A DNA stretch of 36,119 bases from Myxococcota bacterium. Lineage in GTDB: Bacteria > Myxococcota_C > UBA6777. A program made the translations under genes and the position numbers. Under the pieces are notes generated by a model. It was given only the letters and a program-made list of their open reading frames with translations, was not told the DNA's origin and made no database searches. Below, piece by piece: positions 18,828-27,714 of this stretch (within the stretch, counting starts at the first letter, position 1; each line of letters starts with the position of its first letter). The stretch is taken from assembly GCA_963169055.1 (NCBI GenBank), contig CAUJFU010000261.1, forward strand, positions 1 through 36,119. Direction: 5' to 3'.

Positions 18828-18894
18828 CGGGGGTCTCCTCTACGTTTATTTCTCAGCTCATCCGCTTGTTGTTTTTTAGGCTGCATCTTGAACT

Positions 18895-18923
18895 TGTGGC
18901 CAACGTTCTCGTCTTTGGCCACA
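18895..18923 (-). promoter_or_regulatory. candidate S7-binding stem-loop between rpsL and rpsG
   Basis: TGTGGCCAA, an 11-nt loop and TTGGCCACA form a perfect 9-bp stem in the 131-nt gap between rpsL and rpsG. E. coli S7 binds this intercistronic region to repress translation. A match of position and strength suggests, but does not prove, the same role. Confidence 0.5.
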
Positions 18924-18958
18924 CCAAATCAACAGGATCAAGATACGATCTGCTTTGA

Positions 18959-19333
18959 TCAGGACTTGGGACGTTTGGTGCCGTATTTGGAGCGACCTTG
19001 ACGGCGTTTTTGCACTCCCACAGAGTCCAGCGCACCGCGGATGATGTGGTAGCGAACCCCTGGAAGATCTTTTACACGACCACCACGAATCAACACCACA
19101 GAGTGTTCTTGGAGGTTGTGACCTTCGCCGGGGATGTACGCGGTCACTTCCATTTGGTTGGTCAACCGCACACGAGCAACTTTCCGCAACGCAGAGTTCG
19201 GTTTCTTTGGCGTCGTTGTATAGACGCGCGTACAAACACCACGTTTTTGGGGGCAGTTTTTCAAGGCAGGAGCGGCCGTTTTCTTCTTCCGCTGAACCCG
19301 ACCGTGACGGATCAATTGATTGATTGTCGGCAT
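18959..19333 (-). CDS. rpsL: 30S ribosomal protein S12
   Basis: The 124-aa product begins [20 protein letters not shown]; the track's 58 upstream residues are leader and were removed. '[19 protein letters not shown]' and '[20 protein letters not shown]' are the decoding-centre loops. The lysines in PKKPNS and RVKDLPG, where streptomycin-resistance changes usually fall, are wild type. It is first in the superoperon, behind a near-consensus promoter and a leader of about 330 nt. Confidence 0.98.
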   Translation of the reverse strand: MPTINQLIRHGRVQRKKKTAAPALKNCPQKRGVCTRVYTTTPKKPNSALRKVARVRLTNQMEVTAYIPGEGHNLQEHSVVLIRGGRVKDLPGVRYHIIRGALDSVGVQKRRQGRSKYGTKRPKS

Positions 19334-19662
19334 AGAGTGCCTCTCCTCGTTCCATATCTGTGCGCATCCGCGACATCGCAGATGCCGCTGGGCGCTATAC
19401 ACATCACGCGTTTCGTGTCGAGTTTGCGATAAGATATACGCGCACACGGAAACACACGAAAAAACTCGATGCTTCGGAGCTTGTGTGATTTGCAGGCGAT
19501 GAAACACTGCGAAAACAGGCGGGGAGGGTTCCCCGTGATCGAATGATCAAATGGGTGTAGCTGGGTCGCGAAACATAGTTCGGAGGACCCGGAAAGAAAA
19601 ACGAATGCTTGAGTGCGCGAATATACGCTTTTCAAGCGTTTGCGTTGCTATCTCGCAAGTGG
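19334..19662 (-). promoter_or_regulatory. long structured 5' leader of the str operon
   Basis: About 330 nt lie between the predicted transcription start and rpsL, with no convincing ORF. The minus-strand RNA can form several hairpins: ACGCTT/AAGCGT early, GGGTC/GACCC, GGGG/CCCC, a TGATC/GATCA palindrome, and GCATC/GATGC about 25 nt before the rpsL start. Such length suggests attenuation or processing control. Confidence 0.45.
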
Positions 19663-19668
19663 AGTGGG

Positions 19669-19697
19669 GTTATATCGCCCTTCTTCCTTTCTGTCAA
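19669..19697 (-). promoter_or_regulatory. near-consensus sigma70 promoter of the str-S10-spc superoperon
   Basis: The minus strand reads TTGACA, a 17-bp spacer and TATAAC, with an A-tract (GGAAAAAAAGC) directly upstream as a possible UP element. It lies between the amidase stop and rpsL. The shared context A-tract plus AGCTTGACAG is also seen at the rpsQ promoter. Confidence 0.85.
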
Positions 19698-19715
19698 GCT
19701 TTTTTTCCTTCCACT

Positions 19716-21074
19716 TCACGGTTTCTGTTCTTTGCGCGTGATCGGTGCCGTCCGTTGGGGATTTGCAATCACACTTGCTTCCGCGATCTTAAAAAAATGC
19801 AACAACCCTTGACCGATCCCTCGTGCGATCTCTGATCGATATCTCGCCGTTCCCAACAAGCGCTCCTCTGTTGGGTTCGTTAAAAAAGACGCTTCAACCA
19901 AAATTCCCGGAACTTCGGAAGCAAAAAGCAAATAAAACAATCCATCACGCACCCCCAAGTCCCGAACCTGCGGATACGTTGCCTGTACGCCCTGCACCAT
20001 TCCTCGTTGGATCGCAACCCCCAAAACCCTCGAAACAACGGAGTGATTTTGCACTTGCATCCCACTCAAGATCAAATTGACGTCTTGGAAAAGACTTGGA
20101 TCCACTCCTTGGTTTTCACGAGCCATCAACGCATCCGACGCCATCAACCGCGACGCATAAAAACGCTCGTCCCAATTTAACAAGTAGGTTGCCAGCCCCT
20201 GTAACTTTCGATCTCGGTTCGCGTTGATATGCACAGAAATCAGTAAATCCGCCGCTTTTTGCTTCACCAACAAAGCCCGTTGCGAGATCGACATGTACTC
20301 GTCTTGTTCCCGCGTCAAAAAAAACTCCACCGACGTTCTTGGACGCAGCCAATTCACCAACCGGCGGGCTATATCCAGCGTCACGGTCTTTTCCCGCAGC
20401 CTCGTTCGCAACCCAACTGCCCCATCTTCTCGCCCTCCATGCCCTGCATCAATCGCCACTCGGCGCACTCGAACAGGAAACGGCAAACGCAACGGACCCT
20501 CGTAACGCAAGACGTACGGGCGCTTCTCGGGCGGAGATGCCGGGTTTCCCTCAACAGGGCGACCCAACGTGCTGGACTCTCTGGCGTTCTGTTGCAACGC
20601 GGGCTGTTGGGCTGGCAAAGGGGTCTTTGTCGTTGGACGCACTGGCAACTTTTGATCCGCAAGATCGATCACGATCCGCACAGGATCGCTCAATACCGTG
20701 ACTTGCGAGCGCCCCACCTCTCCTAACTCCAGAACCACCCGCGTGGTACGCAATGTGTGACGTGCCACACGCATTCGACGCAAACGCCGCCCTTGTACCA
20801 ACAACGGCCCCTGCCTCAACCTCCGCACCGGCAAACAAGGCGTCAAATCAACATACAAGCGCGGGGGGAGCCCTTGATGCACGACCGCAGGCGCTTCCCC
20901 TTCTTCGATCTGCACCCGCCCGCTCAACAACAACACCACACGCGTATAATTCTCGCGTTTTTCGTAGCGAATCTCTCGCAAAACACGCATCCGCGTTCGC
21001 TTCGCTGCGTGGGGTTGTTCCACTCCCATCCATCCCAACAAAAAGAATCCTATGGCCCAAATCTTGTTGCGCAT
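19716..21074 (-). CDS. N-acetylmuramoyl-L-alanine amidase (AMIN + Amidase_3)
   Basis: The 452-aa product has a signal peptide (MRNKIWAIGFFLLGWMGV..), an AMIN-like targeting domain at about residues 30-140, a Pro/Gln-rich linker, and an Amidase_3 catalytic domain from about 200 to the end. The zinc ligands and catalytic residues are visible: H212 in DAGHGG, E228 in 'REKTVTLDIA', H282 in 'SVHINA' and E394 in 'VEASFLTNP'. It cleaves the bond between MurNAc and L-Ala in the periplasm, as AmiA/B/C do during cell separation. An extra insert around 'GVDPSLFQDVNLILSGMQ' may be the autoinhibitory helix region seen in AmiB/AmiC. Its stop lies only about 18 bp before the -35 box of the str promoter, leaving no room for a terminator. 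Confidence 0.92.
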   Translation of the reverse strand: MRNKIWAIGFFLLGWMGVEQPHAAKRTRMRVLREIRYEKRENYTRVVLLLSGRVQIEEGEAPAVVHQGLPPRLYVDLTPCLPVRRLRQGPLLVQGRRLRRMRVARHTLRTTRVVLELGEVGRSQVTVLSDPVRIVIDLADQKLPVRPTTKTPLPAQQPALQQNARESSTLGRPVEGNPASPPEKRPYVLRYEGPLRLPFPVRVRRVAIDAGHGGREDGAVGLRTRLREKTVTLDIARRLVNWLRPRTSVEFFLTREQDEYMSISQRALLVKQKAADLLISVHINANRDRKLQGLATYLLNWDERFYASRLMASDALMARENQGVDPSLFQDVNLILSGMQVQNHSVVSRVLGVAIQRGMVQGVQATYPQVRDLGVRDGLFYLLFASEVPGILVEASFLTNPTEERLLGTARYRSEIARGIGQGLLHFFKIAEASVIANPQRTAPITRKEQKP

Positions 21075-21434
21075 TGCTTCTACCGCTTTATTTCAAAAAC
21101 ACTTCCTTGCGCTTCTCGAACGCTCGTTTGCTTCTCGATGAATCAACACGAATGCGCTTGGAAACGACCGTTGGCTTGGTGTTGATGCTTCTTTCACAAC
21201 GGCCCCTGTCCTCGTGTGTCTCTTCGCCCACCGCACGACGCGTTCGGTGCGTCGCTTTGTTATGCCAGAACCTACTCTCGCGCAAGTCCCTCCCTTTGAC
21301 ACCGCACCTTATGTGCCCGCCAACAAAAACACGCCTTCTTTACCTCCACGCGGTTGATCTCTGCGCCGGCATAGCGTAACATACACCCCCACTCTGCGCT
21401 TAAGTGCCGTCTCTTGCGAATCGAGGAGTTTGCC
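21075..21434. other. divergent intergenic region with a candidate plus-strand promoter
   Basis: This 360-base stretch separates the amidase (minus) from the GYF/TPR gene (plus) and holds no credible ORF. On the plus strand TTGATC (21354-21359), a 17-bp spacer and TAACAT (21377-21382) could be the promoter of the large gene, about 45 nt before its start. I could not find clear boxes for the amidase. Confidence 0.35.
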
Positions 21435-24400
21435 TTGACACGCGATCGTTCCAAATCCCCTCCAGATCCAAAACAGCCTTTTCGACCCTCCGAAACGGCA
21501 CGCTCTCATCCACCCCAACCCACCCACCACACCAACGCGCTCCCCCATCAACACGTCGCTCAAGCCCCAAACAACTCACCATCTCATCGACCTACGCGCC
21601 CTCCTGCCTCCCCGCAACACCGTCAATCCTCCGCACATCCTCCTCACCCCCCCACACAAAAACAGACTTTTTCAAGCGACCAACTTCATGAAATCTCCCC
21701 AGAAGTTTGGGATATCGAAGAGAATCATCCTCCGCTTCCCGAACACTCGCCTTCTCGCTCTGTTATCAGCCCACCACGACATTATCGCCCACCACAATCA
21801 GACTATCCCCCTTCTACCTATCAACCTCGATCAAAAACCAACCTCCCACAATTCTCGAAAACAGATCTCCCTTCGGCCTATTCGCCTGCTTCCATCCAAA
21901 TGGATGCTTACCCACCCGCAAACCATCCCGCTCCCCATCGCGGATTTTCTGGTTCTTACCCTGCACCCCATTTTGGGCAACAAGCTACCGCCTACCCCCC
22001 TTCCCCTCAAGGCCCCTACCCACAGCGCAGCCCCTCAAGCGATCAATACAACGCACGCCACTGGACCCCTCCCGAAGAACCCCTCGGCGAGTCCCTCTCT
22101 TTCGCCGATCTCCCCATGGCGGATGACCATCTCCCCGAACAGATCGCCATGCAAGAACAAGATCTCGATGTTTTTGATGACTTTCTCTCGGCCAACACCT
22201 CCCCTCCTTTCAAGCCCAACCACGACCACCCGCTTACCCCCCTCACCAGCGCACGAGAAATTAGCGATCTCCTTGGTGAACCCTTACGGTTTGAAGATCG
22301 CCTTTCTTCTGAAACAGAACTACCTTCTTTCTACGAACAACCTCCTCCCCACAATCCGCCTATTTCAGCTTCCGCACTCCCTGACCTTCCGTCGCTCTCC
22401 GAAGATCTACGCTCCGCCATCCGCAAAACCGTTGACCCTGTTCCTCCCTATCGGAACACTGCCTCCCATGCTCCCCCTGCCCTCCCTGACCCCAGCTTCC
22501 ATCTCGCCGAAGCTCCGCCCTCACAAACACACTACCCTCGCCCACAACCCCGCAGCGACGAGCACCCAACGCCACCCGTTCTTGATGCCTCTCCAACCGA
22601 AGGAGGCCTCCGCTATTCCACAGGAAAGCGCAGCCCCTCTAAACCGAATCCCAATCCTGATACGGCTCCGCCCAAACAACCCGCCCCTCCCCGCCCGAAT
22701 ACCCTCCCCAACGAGAAAAAAAACCCGCCAAATCATTCAAAGATGCAAGAGCTTTTAAAAGACTTCATCCACAGCGAAAACGAGGCGACCTCGACCCTTC
22801 AGCGCTTTTTGATCCGCCGTGGTGGGAAGCAATTTGGACCCTTCCACGAAGAAGAAATCTTCGATATGTTGAACAAACATGAATTGGATGGCAACGAAGA
22901 TCTCGCTCCCTTGCTCGCAGAGTCCCCCGAAACACTCCAATGGCAACCCCTTTACACTTGGACCAGCTTTTCACCCCTCATCCAATGGCTCGATCAAAAT
23001 CCCCTTCGGGTCGCGATGCCGGGGACACGCACACGCAGCGAAGGCTCTACTCAGGCCCTCGTTGCTTCTTCGCGGGAAAATACGCCCGCCTCCACACAAA
23101 CCTCCTTCTGGCGAAGCATCCACCCCGCCGTCTGGACGCTTGCGAGTCTTCTTTTCTTTGGCAGCATCTTCGCCACTTTTTGGGCCTTTCGCAGCGCATC
23201 CTTCCGACGAAGCCAACGCCTCAAAAAACCCCCGCTTTCCCTCACCCAACGCGCTCTCCAGCTCGATCACATCCAAGCGCACCGCACGCTCAGCCAAAAA
23301 GCCATGCAGGCTTATCAACAACAAAAAACCCCTGCAGACTGGCTCGCGATCCGCTACGCTTATCTTCTCTTTGATAGCCACGGCATCGAACGCTCGATGC
23401 GCGCAGATGTCGAGATCATCTGGCGCGATCTCCTGAAACAAAAGTTCCCTCCCGCCCTCCAAAAAGAATTTTCACTCGTCGAATTGAGCCGTGCAATCGC
23501 TCTGCGCTCCCAAGATGACCTTCAAAAAATCTACCCACAACTTCGACAATCTCTAAAAGAGCGCATTCAAGACCCCGCATGGGGATACGCGATCGCCCGA
23601 ATGTTCGAACTCATGGGGCGCGAAAAACCCGCCATCGAGATCTATCGCTCCCTCTGTCAAAAACACGCCGCTTACGTCCTGCCTTGTTGGCGACAAGCAC
23701 TCTACCACCTCCGACACAACCAAGAAAACCAAGCCACGGCTTTTTTGCTTCAAGCCAAAAGCCGTGCCCCCGAACATCTCCCTACCCTTCTCACGATCCT
23801 TCAACACGCTTGGCAAAAGGATACGCCCGAGTGGAACGCCCGCATCCTTCAAATCCGCCAAGCCCTCCAACAAAAAACCCTCGATACACGCTACCCACAG
23901 TCCCTGATGGCTCAATACCACGCGCTCGAAGCACGCTACCTCTGGAGCGAAAACCAAGCAGATGAAGCCCTCCGCGCCCTCGAAAAAGCCCACAACCTCG
24001 CACCCCAAAACGAGGACATCCTCCAGCGTCGCCTGCGCTATGCTTTTTGGGCTGGACAACCCCAACGCGCCTTGGACGCCATCCAAAAAACATACCCACA
24101 ACACACCCCACAACAGCCCGAGATGCTCTTGCTTTACTTCCAGCTTTTGCGCCACTTCAACCTGCGCAAACCTTGGCAACAAGCCCTCCGTCACCTTCAG
24201 AAAAAAGGGCTTGCCCACCCTCGTAACCGCTTCCTCACTCTCTACATCCAAGGCCAATGGTTCGAACTTCAAGGCAAAACACAGATCGCCTTACAAGCCT
24301 ACCGCCAAGCCCTCCAAGAGCGTTGGCGACCCCAAACCCCCTTTGCCTACCCTGCCCTGATGCGCCTGTTGTTGGCCCAAGAAGAACCCGATCCCAACGA

Positions 24401-25619
24401 GCGCACCAAATACCTCGAAGACTTTTTGCGCGATTACCCAAACCAACCTGAACCCCTCTATTGGCGCGCTCTCTCTCTCGATCCCACCAAAGAATCCGCC
24501 GAGCGTCTCGCCCTCCAACAAACTCTGCGCTCCCGCTTCCCTCGTTCCCCCTACGGCTACGAATTGGTCGCTCTTGATACGACACGCCCCCCCCATGAAC
24601 GTCTCGCCTTTTTGCGCCAAGCCTACACCCTTGGCGACGGACGCATCCGCTTGATCTACCCGCTGATCCAGACGCTTACCGACCAAGGCCACACCAAAGA
24701 AGCTCTCCCCTACATCAAATACGCCCTCCAAACACGCCCTCCCACCGAACATTGCAAGATCTTTTCGATACAATCTCTTGTCCTCGCCAATCTCGCAAAA
24801 TGCGAAGAAATACCCTCCCCCGAACAATGCCCTTCCCATCATTTCGCCCTTGCCAACGGCATTTGCCTCTTGCGCGATGCAAAGGCAGAACAGGCTCTCC
24901 CACTCTTCCAACGCGCAGAAGCCCAAAGCGAAGAAAAAACCGCGATGCAATTCGGACAAGCTCTTGCGTATGTCGCTTCCGAAAAACTCCCGAAAGCCAT
25001 CCGTATTCTTGAAATCTTGCTCAAAAAAGAAACCGATCTGCTTCCTGCTTGGCTGCTTTGGCTTCAACTCGCCACAGACACCAAAGCCCGCTCTGCCTTG
25101 CGACTCTTTCACAAAAAATCCACTCTCCCTACCCACACAGATCTCCTCCACGCTTGGCCTTTTTTGCTGGATCTTCTGTTTCAAGATGCCCCTGCCTCCA
25201 CAAAAAAACTCAAAAAGTGGCTTTCCTCCCCTCTCCCTTCCAAGCCCAAATCCCTTTCAAAAAAACAGAAAAAAAGCCACCCAAAACCCCCCACACCTGC
25301 CCAACTTCCGCGTTCCGCTTCTTCCGATACTCTCCCCACCATCACACCGCGCATCCGCGCACTTTTGCAAATCCTTTTCGACCTCCAACAACAACCCAAC
25401 ACCGCAAAGGCTCGCTTTGCCGCTCTTGCTCGTGACTACCCCCTTTGGGAGATCCCGTGGCTCGCACAAAGCGAGATCGCACGGCGCGAAAACAATCCCC
25501 CCGCGTGTCGCTCGCCGCTCGTTCAACTCCGCCACAGCACGCCACCGCCCTCCCCTTCTATGCGACTTCTGCTCGCTTATCTTTACGCACGTTGTCTTCC
25601 CCCAGCTTCCGACGAATAA
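21435..25619 (+). CDS. large Pro-rich / GYF_2-like / membrane-anchored TPR protein
   Basis: The 1394-aa product is a family I cannot name. I choose the TTG at 21435-21437 because GAGGAG lies 6 nt before it; the track starts seven codons earlier at another TTG inside no visible binding site. Residues 1-450 are disordered and rich in Pro, Ser, His and Tyr ('YPP' motifs). About 457-525 resembles a GYF_2 domain ('IRRGGKQFGPFHEEEIFDML', later 'LQWQPLYTW'). One membrane helix follows near 566-585 ('WTLASLLFFGSIFATFWAF'). From about 600 to 1380 come TPR-like helical repeats ('ALRALEKAHNLAPQNEDIL', 'ALQAYRQAL'), broken by a Lys/Pro linker near 1270. Predicted topology is N-terminus in the cytoplasm and TPR region in the periplasm. 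GYF domains bind proline-rich peptides, so it might bind itself. Similar GYF-type domains occur in myxobacterial motility proteins (such as GltJ), from memory. Confidence 0.75.
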   Translation: MTRDRSKSPPDPKQPFRPSETARSHPPQPTHHTNALPHQHVAQAPNNSPSHRPTRPPASPQHRQSSAHPPHPPTQKQTFSSDQLHEISPEVWDIEENHPPLPEHSPSRSVISPPRHYRPPQSDYPPSTYQPRSKTNLPQFSKTDLPSAYSPASIQMDAYPPANHPAPHRGFSGSYPAPHFGQQATAYPPSPQGPYPQRSPSSDQYNARHWTPPEEPLGESLSFADLPMADDHLPEQIAMQEQDLDVFDDFLSANTSPPFKPNHDHPLTPLTSAREISDLLGEPLRFEDRLSSETELPSFYEQPPPHNPPISASALPDLPSLSEDLRSAIRKTVDPVPPYRNTASHAPPALPDPSFHLAEAPPSQTHYPRPQPRSDEHPTPPVLDASPTEGGLRYSTGKRSPSKPNPNPDTAPPKQPAPPRPNTLPNEKKNPPNHSKMQELLKDFIHSENEATSTLQRFLIRRGGKQFGPFHEEEIFDMLNKHELDGNEDLAPLLAESPETLQWQPLYTWTSFSPLIQWLDQNPLRVAMPGTRTRSEGSTQALVASSRENTPASTQTSFWRSIHPAVWTLASLLFFGSIFATFWAFRSASFRRSQRLKKPPLSLTQRALQLDHIQAHRTLSQKAMQAYQQQKTPADWLAIRYAYLLFDSHGIERSMRADVEIIWRDLLKQKFPPALQKEFSLVELSRAIALRSQDDLQKIYPQLRQSLKERIQDPAWGYAIARMFELMGREKPAIEIYRSLCQKHAAYVLPCWRQALYHLRHNQENQATAFLLQAKSRAPEHLPTLLTILQHAWQKDTPEWNARILQIRQALQQKTLDTRYPQSLMAQYHALEARYLWSENQADEALRALEKAHNLAPQNEDILQRRLRYAFWAGQPQRALDAIQKTYPQHTPQQPEMLLLYFQLLRHFNLRKPWQQALRHLQKKGLAHPRNRFLTLYIQGQWFELQGKTQIALQAYRQALQERWRPQTPFAYPALMRLLLAQEEPDPNERTKYLEDFLRDYPNQPEPLYWRALSLDPTKESAERLALQQTLRSRFPRSPYGYELVALDTTRPPHERLAFLRQAYTLGDGRIRLIYPLIQTLTDQGHTKEALPYIKYALQTRPPTEHCKIFSIQSLVLANLAKCEEIPSPEQCPSHHFALANGICLLRDAKAEQALPLFQRAEAQSEEKTAMQFGQALAYVASEKLPKAIRILEILLKKETDLLPAWLLWLQLATDTKARSALRLFHKKSTLPTHTDLLHAWPFLLDLLFQDAPASTKKLKKWLSSPLPSKPKSLSKKQKKSHPKPPTPAQLPRSASSDTLPTITPRIRALLQILFDLQQQPNTAKARFAALARDYPLWEIPWLAQSEIARRENNPPACRSPLVQLRHSTPPPSPSMRLLLAYLYARCLPPASDE

Positions 25620-25703
25620 GCCTTTTCACTTGATTTTCCGACCCTTCCAAGCCTATACCCTCTTTTTTCGTATCTCTGCCTCTCCCTAGATAGGAGTCCT
25701 CTC

Positions 25704-27371
25704 ATGCCTTCTCCCTCGCGTACCTCACCCCATGTTTTGCACCTACCCCTCGCTGTCTTTGGCGCGCTATTGGGTGCGTGGGCCGTTATTTTTGGTTTCC
25801 TGCTTCCTTTCTTTTGGCCGCCGTCGATCCGGTGGCTCATCCATTCACCCGAATCCATCGGCGTTCCCATCTTCGGGATCTCTGTTCTCACCAGCGCGAT
25901 CCTCAGCCCCTTTCTCTTGATCTTGGGTATGCAATCGATCGCACCCACGATCTCTACACGCCTCCATACCTTGTTCCGAAAGACCCTTGCCATCGAACTT
26001 TTGCTCGGTTCTTTTCTCTGGCTCTTGATCGATATTGTTCGCCTTTTCCAAGCCGATCCTTCGATCCAAAGCATGCTGACCCGCAAACTGATCTTGATGG
26101 ATCCTGCCTTCATTCGGGCCTTTCCCGGCCTCTTCCTTGCGCCGCTGTCTCTTTCCCTTGGCTGCGGCTTGCTCATTCACGACCGCCTGCGCGATCAGAT
26201 CGGCCTCTTTCTCACCACCCTTGCTTACGAAAGCCTCGTACTACTCGCCATCTTCGGATATATCCTCCAAGGTGCCACCGATCAAGCCGGATTGATCGCT
26301 CAAGCCATCACCCAAAAAGCCATCCTCGGACTCCATTCGGATATCGCACAACCCCTCGCAAAGCTCCTCCAATCGCTCTTTCCCTCGCTCACCGCAAGCA
26401 CGCTGAGCAAACACATCGCTGGTTTGATCGTCGCGCTTTATATCGCCCTTCCTTCGGGTGCATTGTTGTGGTCATGGAGTAAACAACGCCAGTTGTCCGC
26501 ACGTTCCACCGCGTTGCTTTTTCTTAGCCCTCTTCTGCTCGTCTTGCTGCTGGATCGGGCCTTCGCGCTCGCTTCTCCCCTTACAGCCAATCTCCTCCTC
26601 AGCGCGACGGCTGCGCTGCTCTCCGTCCCTCTTCTTCTTACCCTTGTATCGGCCTTACTCCCTCTTTACGCGCTGCTCGGCCTCTCTCTCCGACAGCCCA
26701 AACCCTCTTACCCCCAATTCGCTGTCATCTGGCTGCTTTTTGGGTTTTCTTTCTTCTTGCTTCGCCTCTTTGTCTTCTACAGCAACACCCTCCCCGCTGG
26801 ACAAAACCTCCACAAGATCACACTATTGCTCGCTTTCCTCGTACCCATCGCAGGCATCGCGGGCGTTTGGTGTATGCAGCCCGAACTGCGCCTCCGCGCA
26901 CAGCTGCTTTTTAGCGCGCCTCTTTGGGTTCCCTTCTTTTTCCTCTTTTTCCTCTGGTCACTTATCCTCAACACGACCCTCTACTTCCTCAGCGATCTCT
27001 CCAAACGCACGCTACAACCTCCGCTATGGATGCGGATCTTTCCTTTGTCTGTCCTCAGCTTGCTGCTCTTTCCGCTGTTGCTCGTTCTCGACTTTGTCGT
27101 GGGCATGATGCGTCAGCTCGGAGAAAATGCCCTCGACGCACTCTATCCACGCGAAGAACGCATCACTTCCGAGGGTGAATCCACCCAAGCACCCGCACTT
27201 TCCGTTGCTTATGTACTTGGTGCGCTGCTCTTGCTCAGCTTACCTCTGTGGGGCCTCCCCGCTCTGCTTTATCTTGCGGTTCGCTTGTTTGTCTACGAAG
27301 CCATCATCCTCCAATTGCTCGGTGGTTCCGATGAAAACGATGCCCCACAAGCCTCCGATATCTCCAAATAA
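25704..27371 (+). CDS. polytopic inner-membrane protein of unknown function
   Basis: The 555-aa product has roughly a dozen or more hydrophobic helices spread over its whole length and few charged loops. Examples are 'VFGALLGAWAVIFGFLLPFFW' near the N-terminus and 'LLLLSLPLWGLPALLYLAV' near the C-terminus. The only sizeable soluble stretch is near residues 470-495 ('RQLGENALDALYPREERITSE'). I recognise no transporter signature. The ATG has AGGAG 7 nt upstream. It starts 84 nt after the GYF/TPR gene on the same strand, so the two are probably co-transcribed and may work together in the inner membrane; that is inference. Confidence 0.7.
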   Translation: MPSPSRTSPHVLHLPLAVFGALLGAWAVIFGFLLPFFWPPSIRWLIHSPESIGVPIFGISVLTSAILSPFLLILGMQSIAPTISTRLHTLFRKTLAIELLLGSFLWLLIDIVRLFQADPSIQSMLTRKLILMDPAFIRAFPGLFLAPLSLSLGCGLLIHDRLRDQIGLFLTTLAYESLVLLAIFGYILQGATDQAGLIAQAITQKAILGLHSDIAQPLAKLLQSLFPSLTASTLSKHIAGLIVALYIALPSGALLWSWSKQRQLSARSTALLFLSPLLLVLLLDRAFALASPLTANLLLSATAALLSVPLLLTLVSALLPLYALLGLSLRQPKPSYPQFAVIWLLFGFSFFLLRLFVFYSNTLPAGQNLHKITLLLAFLVPIAGIAGVWCMQPELRLRAQLLFSAPLWVPFFFLFFLWSLILNTTLYFLSDLSKRTLQPPLWMRIFPLSVLSLLLFPLLLVLDFVVGMMRQLGENALDALYPREERITSEGESTQAPALSVAYVLGALLLLSLPLWGLPALLYLAVRLFVYEAIILQLLGGSDENDAPQASDISK

Positions 27372-27373
27372 AA

Positions 27374-27535
27374 AGGCTCACGACCCTAATCAGTGCTTTG
27401 CATGGCAAAGACGCCTTCCCAAAACGCTGGAGGGACGAGCTTCTCGGACGCTTGCGCAGAAACGACGACGGCACGATCTTCAAACTGATCGAACAAGCCA
27501 AAGCCTTGTTTTGGAGTCCCACATCTACCCCATAA
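27374..27535 (+). pseudogene. C-terminal fragment resembling an ADP-ribosylglycohydrolase
   Basis: A short open frame, not in the ORF track, begins right behind the stop of the membrane-protein gene and reads 'LTTLISALHGKDAFPKRWRD' and then 'LLGRLRRNDDGTIFKLIEQA' before a TAA. This matches, from memory, the C-terminus of DraG/ARH-type ADP-ribosylglycohydrolases (..GALxGxxAFPxRWRDxL..). There is no ATG, no ribosome binding site and none of the metal-binding N-terminal parts, so it looks like the remnant of a deleted gene. The assignment is tentative. Confidence 0.4.
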
Positions 27536-27583
27536 TGCCCGTCTATCCGTCATCTACACCATCTGCGTTGTTGGTTTTGTTTT

Positions 27584-27633
27584 TGTGGGGCGCGGCCCCA
27601 CACCCCGCAAGGGGTCTTAGCCCCCTTGACCCC
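27584..27633 (-). repeat. double-hairpin intergenic repeat, copy B
   Basis: Two perfect hairpins stand side by side: TGTGGGGC GCG GCCCCACA (27584-27602) and CAAGGGG TCTTAGC CCCCTTG (27608-27628). Read on the minus strand it starts GGTCAAGGGGGC and ends CGCCCCACA, the same beginning and end as a second copy near 30.15 kb. This suggests a REP-like dispersed element. Confidence 0.6.
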
Positions 27634-27714
27634 ATATTGGCGAAGAGATCATCGTTCTTTCACTCAAGCAACACTGCCGCTTGAAATGCCGCGAACACAA
27701 ATTTTATCTCTTTA

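Noticed and set aside
21688-22758. 356-aa ORF within the GYF/TPR gene
   Set aside because: A frame-shifted shadow of the Pro-rich region; long only because C-rich codons rarely form stops.
27127-27684. 185-aa plus-strand ORF as a gene
   Set aside because: It begins inside the membrane-protein gene out of frame and crosses the hairpin repeat; no binding site and no protein-like composition.
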